Shown: positions 1 through 12,890, numbered from the stretch's first letter. The stretch is 64,000 nt of DNA from Dichotomocladium elegans (GCA_025716815.1 JAIXMN010000008.1:186001-250000), one strand, 5' to 3'. Notes: a model not told the origin generated them from the sequence alone. Numbers and translations are program-made.

Positions 1-57
1 CTCGGGGGGACGCGTAGTCTTGAAATAACCGCTTTTTTTATCTTCTGCTGCAAATAG

Positions 58-1947
58 AATATGCATATTAATAACACCCAGTTTGGTGTTCTCGTGTCGG
101 CCGTCACACTTGTCAACACTGTGCTTCCGTTGCTCGCAGGTGTCTTCATCGATGATCTCAGTATATTTGGCTCTATCCGAGGAACTGTGCTTGTGAGCAC
201 GCTCATCATGATTGGTTCTCTTTTCGTCTCCATCGGCAGTTCACGGAACAGCTATCCAACTATGGTTGCGGGACAGGTTGTTTACGGACTCGGTGGAGGG
301 ATGATCGTCACCATGCAAGAAGGTTTCTATTGTGATGAAAAATATCGATGAGAACGGCTTTAAGCTTACAGCCATGATTACCAAAAAAGGAATTCTTTCT
401 CGTTGGTTTAGAGACAAGGAACTAACCATTGTAATCGGAGTGCTGCTCTCGGTTGCGCGCCTCACTAAATGGGCTGCCAAAATGGTGTGTTATCCCATTG
501 TCTACGCAACCGATTCTCACTCATGGCCGATTTATATTGCGACTCTTCTTTGTGCGTCTGGGGTTCTGATGAACGGGGTCTACTGGGCTGTCATGGTCAA
601 GAAGGGCTGGGCTACCCTCAATGGCAGAGAAATTTCTCAACCCAAACATAAATACAAGAATCGCCTCGGCCGTCAGAGCATCGGCGTTGCGCCACTAGCG
701 TCCAGCCGACGTCTGTCGTCGTCTGTGATCTCTCAGATTGCAGGCAGCACGTCGACACCGACGGGACACGCAGGGGCGCGGTTCCGGTTTTCATGCAACC
801 TCTTCCTTTATGTGCCTGGTACATTTTGGATGATCCCGTGGATCCAACTGATCATGTCCAGCGTCCTAAGCAGCTTTGATGACATTGCTACGTATGTGAC
901 CTTACTCGCAAAGAGCCAGTCGACGCTAACTAGATATGCTGTACGATACTAACGTGAACAATCTTTTGTGATGCGTATTCATGGTTGAGCCATGCAGAGA
1001 ATTTGTAGAATTCCGCTACAACACGACGAGCATCATGGCGGGCGTGAGTATCACTTGGCTCAAACTCTCTATTTGGTGGGTTTCTGATTCCAAGCCATTT
1101 TAGTACCAAAGTAGTTTGACGCAAGTCGTTCCCATCATTGTTGCACCGATCATGGGACTGATCGTCCATCGGTACGGCCAACGCTTGACTAACTGTAAGG
1201 AATTGGCTGGGTTGATCGAGTGGTATGAAGGTGTTCACTGATAGGTTTTCTCCCTCCCTCCCCTGCATAGTGTTTGCTGCGACCCTCGTCCTTGTCACGT
1301 CAATGATTCTGCTCTCGTACACATCAGCTGCTCCGTATGCTGGAATGATTGTGTTCTCTTTAGCGCTCGCTCTCGGTCCGGTCTCCGTTCTGAGCTCCAC
1401 CTCGATGCTCCTCCCCTACGAACTGGCAGGCACCGGCATGGGCCTGCACAAGTGTGCGAATAACATTGGAACGACCATTGTGGCCGTTCTGGTGGGTTAT
1501 GTTCAAGATTTAACATACCACGATGGCGACTCATCGGACAACCATGTGGATCTCCAGAGCGAGTATGACGGGGTGATGGCACTTTACCTTGCCATGGCAT
1601 GCGCTTCGACGCTGGTCGTCGGGATCTTCTGGATCATGGACCGCAAGCTTCTAGGCGGCTGGCTCCAGGCCAGCAAGGTGGAGCGTGACCGGCGGGTTGA
1701 GGTGGCTCGGCATGAACAGAAGGAGGAGGAGCGGACGTATCGATACCCCTATTACGGAGTGGGACCGGCGGAACAAGCGGAGCGGCGGGATAAGGCGCTT
1801 CAGATGATTGGTAGTCTCCTGCGACGGAAAAAGACCTACGTCTATGTGGGCTTCTACTGCTTTTGGCTTGCCACGTCCTGGATCATCTTCTTCACCTTTG
1901 CGTTGATGCCAATATACCAAAACTATGAACCCCAATTAAGTAGCTAG
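58..1947 (+). CDS. MFS transporter, MFSD1-like (5' end outside window)
   Basis: Multi-exon major facilitator superfamily protein; family members move small solutes across membranes, and animal MFSD1 is a lysosomal dipeptide carrier. The first visible exon follows an acceptor AG at 56-57 and reads NMHINNTQFGVL, then GVFID, resembling the MHIN-T-F start of MFSD1 after its N-terminal segment, so earlier exons lie left of the window. The ATG at 61 is therefore probably internal. An intron near 328-379 joins MQE to GILSRWFRDKEL. Later exons carry hydrophobic helices (IVAPIMGLIVHRYGQRL near 1140-1200; SMLLPYELAGTGMGL near 1405). The last exon (from about 1260) ends in a charged tail followed by another hydrophobic segment (1835-1915), one more than the usual 12-helix plan. 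The substrate cannot be read from sequence. Middle exon joins (900-1260) are approximate. Confidence 0.8.
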
Positions 1948-2182
1948 AAGATAAGATTAAAGTTTGCTTGCTTCTCCTATATCTCCCCTGTCTAGGCTGC
2001 CTATCTGATGCTTTATTCTTTCGTTGTTTGTTTGCGGGGTTTGCACGTTCTTGCTTGCCTATTTTAAGAATTGCCTAATTTGCACATGCGGGATTTTGCA
2101 TATCGTCATCCCTCGCGTGCTGTCATCTCCTTTTGCTTTTTTTCTTTCTTTCTTCTTTTTAATTTTTAGACCCCACCCAGCC

Positions 2183-4388
2183 ATGTCATCCCCTTTACCT
2201 GTGAATGCTAAACTTTATGCTGATCAGGCTCAACATGACGGCCTTGACCCAGAGAGTGCAAACCTATCAAGCTCTTTTGACCGAGCCTCGTCGACCGCCC
2301 GTCTAGGCACCTCGCCCATTCCCAGCCATGTTCTCTACAGCTCCTCGCCTGCGCGCAGCACGAATTCTATCCGGACCTACGGGAGCATCTCGCTGGCAAA
2401 CAGTAACGGCGATCTCGAACGTGTTGCAAGCACGCAGTCGCTCTTTCGGCCACTATCAAACACAACCCTCACAGTACCTGCGGACGAAAGCCAGGTCGCC
2501 AAAGCCGTCAAACGGCATCTTATCGAGACGTCGCCTGTATCTTCTGTGCATAACGATGAATACCAATCGGACGATTCAACCGGCATCACAAGCGTACACC
2601 AATTGCCGGGCGGCTCGTTTACGCACGACATCTATAAATGGACTGAGGCTATCGAGAAGAACCGAATGCAGCGGAAACGAAGTCGGTCAGTCGTCCATCT
2701 CCGTCCAGAACCATCGGATCCAAGCCTCGCCAGGCTAAAGGATCCAGGAGGTTTCCGTCGTCATTTTGTCGTTGATAGGGCCACACGTCAAGGCAGAGGT
2801 GCTCTCCCTTGGATGACCAGCTCGTTTGTCGAGTTCTTGGCACTTTATGGCCATTTTGGTGGTGAGGATTTGAGTGAGGACGAAGATGATGACGAAGGGG
2901 ATCTCGAGTCCTCACCTTTGCTGGCCGGCCAGCAGCCATCGAGCTCAGAAACAGTGGGCACAGCATCGCCCTCCAAGGCTGTGTTTTTGCTATTGAAATC
3001 TTTTGTCGGCACAGGTAAATGTGCACAGCGGGATGTGGGGGGAGTCCAAAAATCGCTTATCAATGATTCCGTTATCTCATGCATGAAATTTCGCCCTAAT
3101 ATAGGTGTCATGTTCCTGCCGAAAGCGTAAGTTTACCCTATTTGTAAGAGAGATAAGAATGTATCAACTGATCTGTGCGTATCCCTCATCAGATTTGCGA
3201 ACGGTGGCCTCATCTTCTCGTCTGCGCTTCTGACAGCCATCGCAGTCATATCCCTATACAGTTTTCTGCTTCTTGTCGAAACTCGGAACAAGGTCCCGAT
3301 GTCGTTTGGTGATATTGGAGGGTTCCTGTTTGGAAGCACAATGCGGATGGCCGTTTTGTTTGCCATCACAATCTCGCAGGTAACAGAGAAGTGAACAGGA
3401 TGGGTGACCAGTTTTGTCAACTATGAATCCTCTGCTGTAGATTGGTTTCGTGTGCGCCTATATGGTATTCGTGGCACAGAATCTTCAGGCGCTGGTGGGC
3501 TCGCTCTTCGACTGCAACGTCCACATTCCAATTGCCTACCTTATATTGTGCCAAATTGCCATCTTTGTACCCCTAGCTATGGTCCGCAAGATACAGAAAC
3601 TATCCGCGTTTGCGTTGATCGCCGATCTGTTTATCCTCATTGGCTTGGTGTATCTTTACTACTATGACTTCGTTGTGTTAACAACTCGCGGGGTTGGCAA
3701 GGTCACTTGGACTATTAACCCGACCTCGTTCCCCTTATTTATTGGTACAGCTGTATTTACTTATGAGGGCGTTGGTCTGGTGATTCCAATCACCGAGTCC
3801 ATGAAAGATCCCAAGAAATTCCCCGCTGTCCTATCAGGCACAATGGTGTTCATCACCGCTCTCTTTTTATCAGTGGGCTTCATCTCTTATCTTGCTTTTG
3901 GTGAAGAGGTGCAGACGGTTATTCTGCTTAACTTGCCTCCTGGTGGGGCTGTCGACACGGTCCAGGGGTTGTATGCCATGGCGATCTGTCTATCGATTCC
4001 GCTTCAGCTATTTCCCGCAATCCGCATCATGGAGAACGGTTTGTTTACGCGCTCCGGAAAGCATGATCCAGTGGTGAAGTGGCAAAAGAATGCGTTCCGG
4101 TTCGCTATGGTCTTGGTTTGCGCGGTAGTCGCTATCGCAGGTTCGGCAGATCTCGACAAATTTGTGTCACTCATTGGTTCCGTGTGTTGCGTCCCACTCT
4201 GCTTCTTGTTCCCTCCTCTGTTCCATTACAAGGGCGTTGCTGAAACATTCCGCCAGAAATTCATTGATGTTGCTATCATTATCTTTGGCGTCGTTTCCAT
4301 GGTTTATACGACGTTTATCACCGTCTCGTTATGGTCCAGCTCAAGTGAGCCGGCACCCGTCTCTGGTTGTATTCCCGGCAGTCCATAG
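2183..4388 (+). CDS. Vacuolar amino-acid transporter, Avt3/Avt4-like (AAAP family)
   Basis: Amino acid/auxin permease family protein; the yeast Avt3/Avt4 group exports amino acids from the vacuole. The start is the ATG at 2183, after a long pyrimidine-rich leader; in-frame codons further up encode only a hydrophobic UTR-like stretch. About 270 residues of Ser-rich, acidic hydrophilic N-terminus come first, as in Avt3/4. Then KSFVGTG and, after an intron at about 3015-3104, VMFLPKAFANGGL begin the transporter core. Further introns lie at about 3128-3191 and 3380-3440. Roughly eleven membrane segments follow, with the family-like YEGVGLVIPI (near 3760) and FGEEVQTVILLNLP (near 3897). The stop is followed at once by a CT-rich microsatellite. 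It lies tandem to the MFS gene with about 235 bp between them. Confidence 0.87.
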
Positions 4389-4433
4389 TTTTTTCTCTCT
4401 TTCTCTCTCTTTCTCTCTCTCTCTCTCTCTCGT
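4389..4433 (+). repeat. CT-rich microsatellite in 3' UTR
   Basis: A run of T- and CT-repeats begins about 3 bases after the stop codon of the Avt-like transporter, so it lies in its 3' UTR. Slippage length variation is expected; no function is evident. Confidence 0.75.
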
Positions 4434-5121
4434 CCCCCTCCCACCCCCGATCGATACCATCCAAATATAACTCTAGCTGCTAAATCGGCGATGCAGTAGG
4501 AATAGATGACATTAGCCTGTAAAAAGATCTATCCTGATATGACCTGCTTATACATGTATGTAGAGGGTTGACAGGTGTCACAGCCGTAGAAATGAACGTA
4601 ATTGTATCTGTTCATTGGCTAGACGTGCTGGTGTGATTTCCACATTGACCATGGCGGCTATATATAAAGATAAAAAAAAAAAAAAAGAACTTGATCGCAT
4701 ATGTGCAAGATTTCGGTGTTCTTTGCTTGTTGGTCGACTGGCTGTGGAACTGCAAAATAGATGGAGGAGAACGGGTTCAGCGTGTATGCTGTCTTTTCGT
4801 ATATGTACATTCCTCATCCTTCAACGCAGTGATTGCTATGCTCTTGATTCACTGGCTACCTTGTCTAATGTAGGTACAGTATCGGTGGTGGAGAAAGAGG
4901 GCCTCGATACCTAATATCGAGTACGCCGATGGGGGTGGCTGGGCATGATGGAAGAGTATACTTGATGAAAAGCCAGCATGACAAATGGACCAAAAGCAAA
5001 CAGTCTCAGGAATAGTTTTCGACCCCATCAAGGACCATTTCATGGGTGTTCTTTATATATGTATATTGGATAACAAATGAAACAAGTGAAAAGAATATGT
5101 AGATCTTACCAACGTGAGGCT
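4389..5121. other. Intergenic, between convergent genes
   Basis: This 0.73-kb stretch separates the 3' ends of the Avt-like gene (+) and the PD-(D/E)XK-like gene (-). It holds a CT-rich microsatellite directly after the Avt stop and an A-tract near 4672-4686. Open frames here are short, without domain character or splice support, and I call no gene. Confidence 0.6.
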
Positions 5122-6801
5122 TTAGGACGATCCATAGCGCATAGCACAGCTTCTTGCTCGATCTTTGCTCGTGTCAATCAATTTTTCTAAACTTGCCAAT
5201 GTTTCCTTGTATCTGCCAGTAATGACAACCGGATCATTGGATTTTTTGCATAGCCGCCACACAACATCATTGATACCAAGCAGCAGCTTGATGTTCTTCA
5301 AGGTAATAAAGGAAGGAAGATCATCCAGAGATTGAGGAAACCGAAGATAAGCAATCTCAAAGAAGGCGTAAATCCCATGGCTGACCAGCCGAGAAACGAA
5401 AAACGTGATGTTAAAGCCTAACAAATGGAGTTATGAGTGAGTTGGGGAGTTTGAGCGGGAGGGGTAAAGAATTTCACCATGAATTTGAAATGCGAGCGAG
5501 CCATCCAATTTGTTCACATCAATGGCATTTTTGTTGAAAATCGCTAGACGAAGCGTGTCCATGCAGAGAAGATATTTACTTGCATTGCCTTGCCCCACTT
5601 TCACCTCGCCATGCCCAATGCTTCCTTCATACTCGAGTTGTTGTTTTTTGGCAATGACCGCATCCGGCCGCGATTTTCCTCCTTCGATTGGGATGGCATT
5701 CGTCCAACGCAAATGCACAAGCCTATCCGGATCGCAGAGTAAACACGAAAGCAGAGGATCAAAGTACGTGCTCCACAGTTCGCTTTCACTAATGTCATCA
5801 TTGTCTTTCAATGGCGTGTTAGGTAACTTTTGAATCCTTCAAAAAAAATAATCAGTGACACAAGAATCAACCAAAGACAAGAGAAAACCGTAACCTTACA
5901 AATTGGTGATGCCTCGAATAAGACGTCGGGGTCCATAATCCATATCGGCAGACATGACCGTGAGTTCAACGATGGCTTGTTCTCTTGTTGTATTCGACAT
6001 ACTTAGATTGGTGATGGTTTTTGTGAGGGTCATATAATATGAATCGTCGAACTCGAGGCTGTAGTTCATTGATTCCGACGACAAGGACGCTGTCAATTCA
6101 TCCAGTAATTCAACCGAAAAGACCCGCATCGCTATAGAGCTGTGCTGATGCTTGTTTAGGACCAAAATGTGCGTCAATGCCGCCAGTTCGTTGATGTACG
6201 ATTCAACCGGAAGTGTTGTGTGTTTGTCAATCAGACCATGGACAATCGTCTGATAGTCCTTGAACATGCGCGTCATATTTTTTCCACGGAAGAACCAAAA
6301 GTCATCCGTGGTACCATTACTACTGCTCGTCGTCAAGTCCAACCGAAAACTTGTAGTATCGGCTTTGTGATCGGTATCGACGCAACCTGTGCCCTGGGCG
6401 TCACTGGCACACGTTGCTTCTTGATCGTCAGCACTGAATGTCGTTTTTATTCGACTCGCTTTAGCTCTCAGACTTTGCAGCCGTTGGTCAGTTACAGAGC
6501 CAATAAACTGTGTGCATTGTCCGTCTGTTCGCAATAGGATATCCAGTTCTGCTCGTTCGTTCCAAAATCGTTGATAGTCCGCAGATCCGGTCCAGGTCTT
6601 ATACTCCGTTTTAATGCGCTCATGATGCTGGGTGTTGCTAAGATACTTTGTGAGAATATTACAGTATCGCTGCTGAGAGCTACACTTGTCCAAACAGTCA
6701 AACTTCTCAATAAACTTTCTGAACGTAAGCTGTCGCGAATTGTCCAAGCACCATTGTGCATCGTCAGGTATCGAAATCTTGGACTTTTTTTTCGGAGGCA
6801 T
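5122..6801 (-). CDS. Lineage-type protein with PD-(D/E)XK nuclease-like signature
   Basis: Three exons give a protein of about 520 residues. The chosen start at 6801 begins MPPKKKSKIS, a basic possible nuclear signal; an in-frame ATG at 6891 would add 30 residues. Introns at about 5842-5900 (joining RGITNL to IQKLPNTPLKD) and about 5424-5478 (joining AFQIHG to FNITFFVS) keep the frame. The N-terminal half is hydrophilic. The C-terminal half has SRPDAVI with Asp at 5662-5664, then 18 residues later GEVKV (Glu 5605-5607, Lys 5599-5601). A D-x18-E-x-K arrangement fits the PD-(D/E)XK nuclease fold, also used by some Crinkler-type effectors. From memory, the C-terminal block (Y/WSTYFDPLL, DPDR, RPDAVI, FQIHG, ITF) resembles an abundant uncharacterised Mucorales protein family. 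Nuclease activity is an inference. The frame is intact, so the gene may be functional. Confidence 0.7.
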
Positions 6802-8037
6802 TGCCAAGAAAAATGAAAGCGGGGTGGGGCGGTAGGAACGGAGCAAAGGAAGATCCTCTATTTTATGCTCCGATAGAGGACCAGTCCACATTCTTTTCTC
6901 TTCCTCTTTTCGCTTACGTCTTGCATTAGAAAAGGTAATGTTTGTTAAGAGACTGATTTGGACCTCGATGATGGTGGAGTTGCAGTAAGATTAGTAGTCA
7001 ATGAAGGTTTTGCCGAACGAGTTCCGTAAGACTGGAGACGAATATCTATGTTACCGGTGTATGCATCGTCTTTGAACGGACTTACATTGGGTTTCTTCAC
7101 CATCCGGATTGCAGAGTTGCAGTAAGATTAGTAGCCAGTGAAGGTCTTGCCGAAGACTTTCCGTAAGACTGGAGGTGAATATCTATGTTACTGATGTATG
7201 CATCGTTTCTTGAACGGACTTACATTGGATTTCTCTGCAAGACCGAGGGGAGGCGCGCGGAGTAGACGTCCAACCAGTCTCTTATTTTCCGTATTGAATA
7301 CATTACTTACTAATGCCTTTTTTGTTTTTCTTTCTTTCTTATGGACGACCGGATCAATTATGATTATTTACATGGAAAGAGACCATGCGAACGTTACTAG
7401 GTACTTGTTTGTCCATGTCATCCGTTCCGTAGCCTTAAGAAAGCTGAAAATAACGTCTGCTTGGAGTGCCTCGGCTTTTGCACTGGAACTGAGTCCCATT
7501 CATTTTTTTTATATAAATCGATGAAACATCGTTTTGGACACTTTAATGCTTTCAACATCATTGGATCAGTTGCTCTATAACTAAGAACTGGACTCTCGTC
7601 AACCCGTTCTGAAATAACATTCGTGTTACTCTTTACGAAAGAATACGCGAAAGATGTATACCTACGTGCGGCGTAGAACCCGCCTCTCTCATCATGTGCC
7701 CTTTTGTCTGGCAATTACAATCTCAGTGTTACCGTCACTCATTAATGACATCATGGTCCATAGGCTTAGGACACGGAGATGGTTATCGACAACGTGACCC
7801 TGTCCATTGTTTCGTCAGCATGATGGAAATAAAAAAGCTTGGCAGAGCCTCTTTTCCCCCAGCAGAGGCGGCTTTTGAATCGGGAGCCATGCGACCCTTT
7901 TTTTGATTTTTGGGCCCATAGAGAGAGAGTATCTTCCCCTCGCCCTATAACAACCCATTCCATAATAATCTCAGCGACGTCTGAAGAATCAACGCACACA
8001 CATACACACACACTCCTCTCCCTTCAGGAACCAAGCT
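6802..8037. other. Intergenic with tandem repeat
   Basis: Upstream region shared by the minus-strand PD-(D/E)XK-like gene and the plus-strand Neo1 flippase. It contains the two-unit 137-bp tandem repeat at 6977-7235, described separately, and a CA-rich run near 7993-8013 just before the flippase start. I see no convincing gene. Confidence 0.55.
6977..7235 (+). repeat. Two-unit direct tandem repeat, period about 137 bp
   Basis: Unit 1 (about 6977-7097) and unit 2 (about 7114-7235) share long near-identical blocks: GAGTTGCAGTAAGATTAGTA, CCGTAAGACTGGAG, AATATCTATGTTAC and GAACGGACTTACATTGG, in the same order with scattered substitutions. The shared GTAAGACTGG and ACTTACATTGG blocks are partly complementary to each other, so each unit may fold. 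It lies 5' of the PD-(D/E)XK-like gene. It could be a recent local duplication or two units of a dispersed repeat. Confidence 0.85.
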
Positions 8038-11000
8038 ATGCGCAGGGATTCTCGGTCAATCGAACTGCGGAAGCTCATGCCCTTTTCTGATCGTGCCGGA
8101 AGCAGCAAAAAGTTCAGAAATTCAGACTCCATTCACAGCGATGAAGATCCCCTTATGGACGAAGAGCTTGGTGTAATATGTCGAGTCATGGCCTGCTTGT
8201 CTCTAAGCTTCATTGGCTGCTTTGCAGGGATTAACGTTCTTTTTTTTTTTTACGGTTAGGAGTCATCGCCGTTAGCGAGAGGAGGAGGCAGCAGCAGGGA
8301 AGGATCATCCCCTCGCTCACCTAAACGACCACAACGGCGAAAATTGAAATTCGTTTGGCCATTCACCCGCTCCACACGAAAGCAGCATCCCAGGACGATT
8401 CGCTTTCATGCTGATGGTAAAGGGATTCGACTTGGAATACTATAACAAGACAACTGATTTCTGTAAAAGATAAACAGCGGAAATATGCGCCAAATATCAT
8501 TGTTAACCAAAAATACAACATTGCCACATTTATCCCTTTGGTTCTTTTTGAGCAAGTAAGATATCTTGCTCTGTAAAGGATGACAACGATCGACAAACTC
8601 ACGCGATGGTCGTTCCGCACCCCAACCCAACCCGATATGTAGTTTGTCGTTTTCTTCAATCTCTACTTTTTACTGGTTGCATTATCCCAGTTTGTACCAG
8701 CGCTGAAGATCGGTAACGTATATATCCATCAGGATATATTCTCTATCTCTATGAGCACACACGTCTAACTTCATTCGGGTACATTCTAGGCTACATATTC
8801 ACCTATTTCGGACCTTTATGCTTTGTCTTGCTGGTGACAATCAGTAAAGAAGCAGTGGATGATATTCAGCGATATAAAAGAGACAAAGAAGCGAACTCGC
8901 AGCTTTACCAAGTCCTTTCCTTAGATGGCACCCGAAGTATTCCTAGCTCTAAGATCCGAGTGGGTGACATGATTGTGATGCAGAAGGACCAGAGGGTAAG
9001 TGAACGTTATGGGACAAGTGAGATATTTATTTACTGGGGAATGGGAGGATCGTAAAGGTTCCCGCGGATATGATCCTATTACGTACCACAGAAGAAAGTG
9101 GCTCTTGTTTTATTCGAACAGACCAGCTGGATGGCGAGACGGACTGGAAGCTGCGCTTAGCTGTACCATCGCTGCAGCGCTTGCCTGACGACGAAGCATT
9201 GCATCGTGTGCGCGGTGAAGTTTACGGTATGTGGAATTTTACCAGTCTGATCGAAGGTTAGCTTACTGTTGACATTTTCGAAAAAGCGGATGCACCTCAT
9301 AAGGATATCCACGCATTCATTGGGACATTCACACATGTGGATGAAGAAACCGGCGTGGAACAAAAAGAGCCTTTGGGGGTAGAGAATACCTTGTGGACAA
9401 ACACCGTGTTAGCTTCAGGATCCGCGATTGGATTTGTTATCTACACAGGCAAAGATACCCGAGCTGTGATGAACACAAACCATCCAAAGACAAAGTCGGG
9501 ATTGCTAGATGCCGAAGTTAACAAGATGGCCAAGGTACCTTTTTTTTTTTTACAGCAAATGTCAATGTTTAGAATCCGATGAATATTTACAAGGCTATCT
9601 GCAGATCTTATTCCTTGTTACGCTTGTCTTATCTGTTGTCATGGTCGGTCTCAACGGCTTCCATGGGCTATGGTATATTTACGTGTTCCGTTTCTTGATT
9701 CTGTTCTCGTCCATTATTCCAATCAGGTAAATCGGAGCAAGCGAGCTCAAAAATGGAGAGAGAGAGACATATGCTCACACAAGACAACCTAGTTTACGTG
9801 TCAATCTCGATATGGGAAAGTCGGTTTACGCACGACAGATTGAGCGTGACGACGAGATACCCGGGACTATTGTACGCACGAGCACTCTTCCTGAAGAGTT
9901 AGGCCGGATTGGATATCTCTTATCCGATAAGACAGGAACATTGACGAAGAATGGTAAAGAGAGGATGATCACGCAAAGTCCGCAGACTAAGAATCATCGA
10001 TTAGATATGGAGCTGAAGAAGCTGCATATGGGGACCATGTCCTACAGCTTTGACACCATGGATGAAATCATGGCTCATCTCTCGTCCGCTTTTGAGGATC
10101 ACGAGTCATGTAAGAATTGCTTGGTTTTTTTTTTATGACGACATAGAACGTACGCTGATGCGATTGTTGATAGCATTGGTTCAGACTGGAACTGGTGTTG
10201 TCGGCATCTCTGGGAAGGGCCGACGAAATATCTCATTCCGTGTCAAGGACATAGTGCAAGCCCTTGCTCTTTGTCATAATGTATGTATGGAAATGGCAGG
10301 AGTATAGACGATTTACTCCAGCGTCTCTCTTTCGGTGTAGGTTACGCCAGTAACTGGGGCTGCAGGTGATGTGACATATCAAGCATCCAGTCCGGATGAA
10401 GTGGCGATCGTCAAATGGACAGAGCAGATGGGACTTACTTTGGTGGGACGCGACGTGAACAAGATCCAACTGCGTGTAGCATCGACAGGAAGTCTCCTTG
10501 AATACGACGTTCTCCATATTTTCCCATTCACAAGCGAGACAAAACGTATGGGCATCATCATTCGCGATAAACAGACACACGAGGTCACTTTTTATGAAAA
10601 AGGCGCAGACGTGGTCATGAGTGGTATTGTCCAATACAATGATTGGTAACATTGACAGAGGATATGGTGCTAGTTCATAGAGGAACATTGCTTTAAGACA
10701 AAAGATCTTTTGCAATAGGCTTGATGAAGAATGTGGTAACATGGCCCGCGAGGGTCTTCGGACCCTTGTTGTGGCAAAGAAACGTCTTTCCCCGGATATG
10801 TACGAGGACTTTAGGACAAAGTAGGTTTTTTTGGGTAGGCAGTAAAGGCATCTTCCCGCTAGCTAATAATATCCATTGTTTTAGATATCAGCAAGCCGAG
10901 CTTGCTATTCATGACCGCAATGCAAGAAAGCAACATGTGATTGAAGAGGTTCTGGAAACTGATCTTGAGTTACTTGGATTGACTGGCGTTGAGGATAAAC

Positions 11001-12776
11001 TACAAGATGGTGTCAAGAACACGCTTGAGCAGCTTCGGAATGCTGGATTAAGGATATGGATGTTGACAGGTAGCAGAGCAGCAGCAGCAGCAATCAAGCG
11101 TATGTTACTTAAACCTGTTTTTGGACGGATTTAGGCGACAAGATTGAAACAGCAACTTGTATAGCGGTATCTTCTAAGCTTGTTTCTCGAAACCAGAACA
11201 TACAGCAAATCGCCAAATGCAAGTGCCCACGTGCCTCATTATTATCAGCTTGTCAGAGCCATTCTCTAAATAAGTCTTGTAGTGAAAAACCCTGTTGACG
11301 CATTGAACGAGCTTGATAACCTCAAGTCAAAAGTTGACTGCTGTCTTGTGATTGATGGAGAATCCCTTCAGGTATCCAAAAGTCGGCATGTTCTTATCCC
11401 TTTCTTAGGCTCATGTACTAATGTTGTTTGAACCCCTCCTCGCCGAACTGAATAGCTCTTTTTGGACCATTTTCAGGATGAATTCATTGAAATTGCCACG
11501 TTATTACCGGCTGTTGTCGCGTGCCGGTGTTCGCCTACTCAAAAGGTAAACTCGTTAGCTTTTGCTGTAGGTTTATACACTAAACGGATCTCACTAGGCC
11601 GAGATTACACGAATTATCAAGTACCATACCAAGAAGCGCGTACTGTGCATTGGCGATGGTGGCAACGATGTGAGCATGATCCAGGCCGCGAATGTTGGCG
11701 TTGGGATCGTTGGCAAGGAAGGAAGGCAGGCGTCGTTAGCTGCTGATTTTTCAGTGACCCAATTCAGCCATATCACAAAACTTATGCGTAAGTCCACAGG
11801 ATATAATGCATGCGGGTCTACATGAACTAATTCTGTACTCACCAGTGTGGCACGGGCGCAACAGCTACAAGCGCTCTGCAAAGCTGTCCCAGTTCGTTAT
11901 TCATCGTGGTCTTATTATTTCGGTCATGCAAGCCGTATTCTCCGCCCTTTTCTACTTTGCTCCGATTGCTTTATATCAGGGAATGCTTATTGTTGGGTAC
12001 ATGTTTTTTTTTCCTTTTTGTCATTCTCTCGGCGAGGATAATGGACTCATGAAAGATTCGATCAGCTATGCCACTATATATACCATGGCACCTGTGTTCT
12101 CACTCGTGCTGGATCAAGACGTGAGCGAGGATATTGCGTTGCTGTATCCGGAACTCTACAAGGATTTGACGAAGGTAGAGAGAGAGGGAAGGAGGTATAA
12201 CAAGTCGTAGATCGATCCGAGAATAATGCGGATATCTATGTCAGGGTCGGTCACTGTCATTCAGGACATTCTGTACATGGCTTTTGATCAGCGTATATCA
12301 AGGAGGCGCGATCATGGTGCTCTCGATCATTCTTTTTGAGAGCGAGTTCATTCACATTGTCTCCATCTCGTTCACTGCGCTTATTTTCAATGAGCTGTTG
12401 ATGGTCGCCTTAGAGATTAATACTTGGTAAAGGAAAATTGTTACGGATAAGAAAGACGATCACTGATAACGTGAGTCGCACATAGGCATCGTATCATGGT
12501 GATATCCGAGATTGTCACTATTTTGATCTATATTGGATCGATGTGGTTACTGCCGACGTACTTTGGTAAGCGCGAAGAGTCATGAGGATCTGTTTCAATA
12601 GCGCCACGCACTGACAGCGAAGCGCACACGCACGCGCTATAGATATGTCATTCATCCTTACGGCACGGTTTGTGTGGAAAGTGGCTGTGATCACAGCCGT
12701 CAGCAGTCTTCCGCTCTACGCGGTCAAGATGATCAAGCGACACTATGCGCCTCCGAGCTACACAAAGCTTACTTAG
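8038..12776 (+). CDS. NEO1: P4-ATPase phospholipid flippase, Neo1/ATP9 type
   Basis: Class IV P-type ATPase that moves aminophospholipids to the cytosolic leaflet of Golgi/endosomal membranes. Many short exons. Exon 1 (8038 to about 8169) ends DEEL; the next begins near 8260 with a basic segment, PRTIRFH. Then come [10 protein letters not shown] and IPLVLFEQ (8491-8550), [22 protein letters not shown] of the actuator domain (9130-9141), the phosphorylated Asp in DKTGTLT (9926-9946), the nucleotide-binding KGAD (near 10600), and the hinge GDGGND (11652-11669). An intron after TLTKN at about 9957-10005 joins to [10 protein letters not shown], close to the Neo1/ATP9 text. The end is at 12774-12776. 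Its 3' end faces VPS2 with 114 bp between stops. The Neo1 subgroup usually works without a Cdc50 partner (established for yeast). Exact splice sites of several small exons in 10.6-12.7 kb were not all resolved. Confidence 0.92.
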
Positions 12777-12890
12777 GAGTTGATAAACTGTACAAAGTTA
12801 TATCATATAAGAAAATATTTATATATATATATATATAATATTCTGATAGAAGCAGGAGTGGCAAAGGAGACGAGAAGGGTATATCTTGGT
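12777..12890. other. Short convergent intergenic with TA microsatellite
   Basis: The gap between the NEO1 and VPS2 stop codons includes an AT/TA run near 12818-12838. It presumably holds both polyadenylation regions. Confidence 0.6.
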
